From Diploscapter coronatus (lineage: Eukaryota; Nematoda; Chromadorea; Rhabditida; Rhabditidae), in contig OZ038423.1 of the NCBI GenBank assembly GCA_964036155.1, positions 28,907,249-28,971,248 of the forward strand: 64,000 nucleotides of DNA, in the 5' to 3' direction. Positions 62,822-64,000 of this stretch are shown in pieces. Every line of letters begins with the position of its first letter. The stretch's first letter is position 1. A program made the position numbers and the translations under genes. The notes below the pieces were generated by a model that had not been told where the DNA came from, searched no databases, and was given only the letters and a program-made list of their open reading frames with translations.

Positions 62822-63970
62822 TTGCAAGCCCCGAACAACCCGATCTTCTTCGTTATCTTCAGCTATCATAAACGCAACTCAAGTTCGATCACGAGCTCAG
62901 AGTGTGCCGGAGATTTGGAACGTTAAGGAAGTATGATTTTCTTAAAAATTGAGTGCATTATCCAATTGTTGCTCACTTTTTCATACATGTAAATAAGAAA
63001 TGTTTTGCCTTCTGCTTCAAGAATATTCGTTCTGTTGCTCATTTTTATAGCTTATCACTTTAAATAATTATCATTTTGTACATATCGTTTGATCTTCATT
63101 ATTTATCGCAAAACATTTCAAATGAGTTCAGATAACGTTTTCAATGAAAATACAAAATATTAACTCATTTAAAATTTGCTCTTCACGATTTTTGTGTAAT
63201 TACTTATTTCGATGATATCTGCCTAAAATGGAATTTTCTAGTTCATATCAATGCATAACGTACTTACTAATTGTTAGAAATGAGATTCGGGTTTAGTGCC
63301 TTGTAACTTGTAACTTTTTTTCTAATATTATCATAAAATCATAGTTTCAACGAAATGTGCAGATTTATTCATTTCCCAAATCTTACCCACTTTTATATGA
63401 AAATCCGGGTTGCGTTTTGTATGTTAATTGGCCATAAAATGTGCACAAATAAAGGAGCCTTTGATGACTTTATCGAATTGTTGAAATTCTAGTTTTTTCA
63501 AATAATAAATGATTTTCCTGAATTTTCACCTAATTTTCTGAAATAAGGAATTTTCCTGATCTTTGTGGAAAATCGTGATTCTTCAAAAGTCTGTGTTGTC
63601 GTTAAATGTAAAAAGTTCGTCTGCAAATAGAGCCGATTGGAACCAATTAAAATCGGAAAGAACCTCGAAAATTAGCCATCTCATTTCAAGGGCTCACGAT
63701 TTCTGTCGGAAGAATCGCGATTTTCCACGATTTTCTCGAGAGTTCCATTTTCTGTGTTGGTCGATGATTTCATGAAAGAACGACTCGAGGAGCACCGGAA
63801 GAATCGAATAATCAACAGGAAATCTCACAGAACGTGTGTTTGTCGATGAATGGATAATTTGTGGAGTTATTCTAGTCGTGCAAAAAAAATTAAGAATAAT
63901 ACATTTTTTAAATCGGCATTTCTAAATTTTACTCAAAACAATATCTTCTCTTAATTTTGTAAACTTATAG
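62822..63970. other. 3' flank of the SWEET gene
   Basis: An AATAAA at 63448-63453 is the likely polyA signal of the transporter. An 18-bp inverted repeat lies at 63567-63584 and 63709-63726 (GGAAAATCGTGATTCTTC and its near-perfect inverse). Confidence 0.5.
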
Positions 63971-64000
63971 ATGGCATCGAGTGACAATTTCCCAAATTTC
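63971..64000 (+). CDS. Possible start of the next gene, cut by the window
   Basis: An ATG directly after ACTTATAG opens a frame (MASSDNFPNF) that runs to the end. It may be a trans-spliced start. Ten codons are too few to judge. Confidence 0.2.
   Translation, partial: MASSDNFPNF

Overview
The window looks like nuclear DNA of a free-living or parasitic nematode. It is AT-rich and holds multi-exon genes with mostly short introns (GT...TTTCAG, with some TAG/AAG acceptors). Several gene families are typical of nematodes: a receptor L-domain secreted protein, 7TM chemoreceptors in a cluster, a carboxylesterase, UGTs and a SWEET transporter. I cannot name the species. All gene models were spliced by hand from the sequence. 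Exon joins were accepted only when splice sites, reading phase and protein family (or a paralogue) agreed.

Layout. 0.4-3 kb: a cysteine-free secreted CUB-domain protein (+) with a foldback element touching one 3' splice site. 3.3-7.5 kb: a large inverted duplication. Its two ~1.14 kb arms each carry a complete tyrosine/lysine-rich secreted peptide gene, and a small WGP-repeat gene with a faulty splice acceptor lies in the spacer. 7.8-11.5 kb: a two-L-domain, probably GPI-anchored receptor-like protein (+) whose introns hold three foldback elements. 11.8-12.5 kb: a C-type lectin remnant. 13-22 kb: three paralogous 7TM chemoreceptor genes (+,+,-) with the same exon plan. 24-29 kb: a carboxylesterase (+) with an intact catalytic triad and a threonine-rich insertion. 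29.2-31.4 kb: a fukutin/LicD-like protein (-). 32.3-37.5 kb: two tandem UDP-glycosyltransferases (-). 38 kb: the 3' end of an unidentified gene (-). 39.8-42.8 kb: a GT43 glucuronyltransferase (-) with two different terminal exons. It probably has more 5' exons at 43.1, 45.5 and perhaps 52 kb, across unusually long introns. 53.2 kb: a small Cys/Pro-rich secreted peptide (+). 60-62.8 kb: a SWEET sugar transporter (+).

Much of the right half (roughly 43-60 kb) has no recognisable coding sequence. It is probably long introns and regulatory or intergenic DNA, with polypyrimidine tracts and degenerate tRNA-like A-box segments. Several genes between 29 and 63 kb act on sugars: fukutin-like, UGT x2, GT43 and SWEET. 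I see no evidence that they form an operon or one pathway.

The most interesting items are the GT43 gene's duplicated terminal exons, the inverted duplication, the Cys-less CUB protein, the hairpins concentrated in the L-domain gene, and a 59-bp hairpin near 4.9 kb. I did not find a convincing wholly new system.
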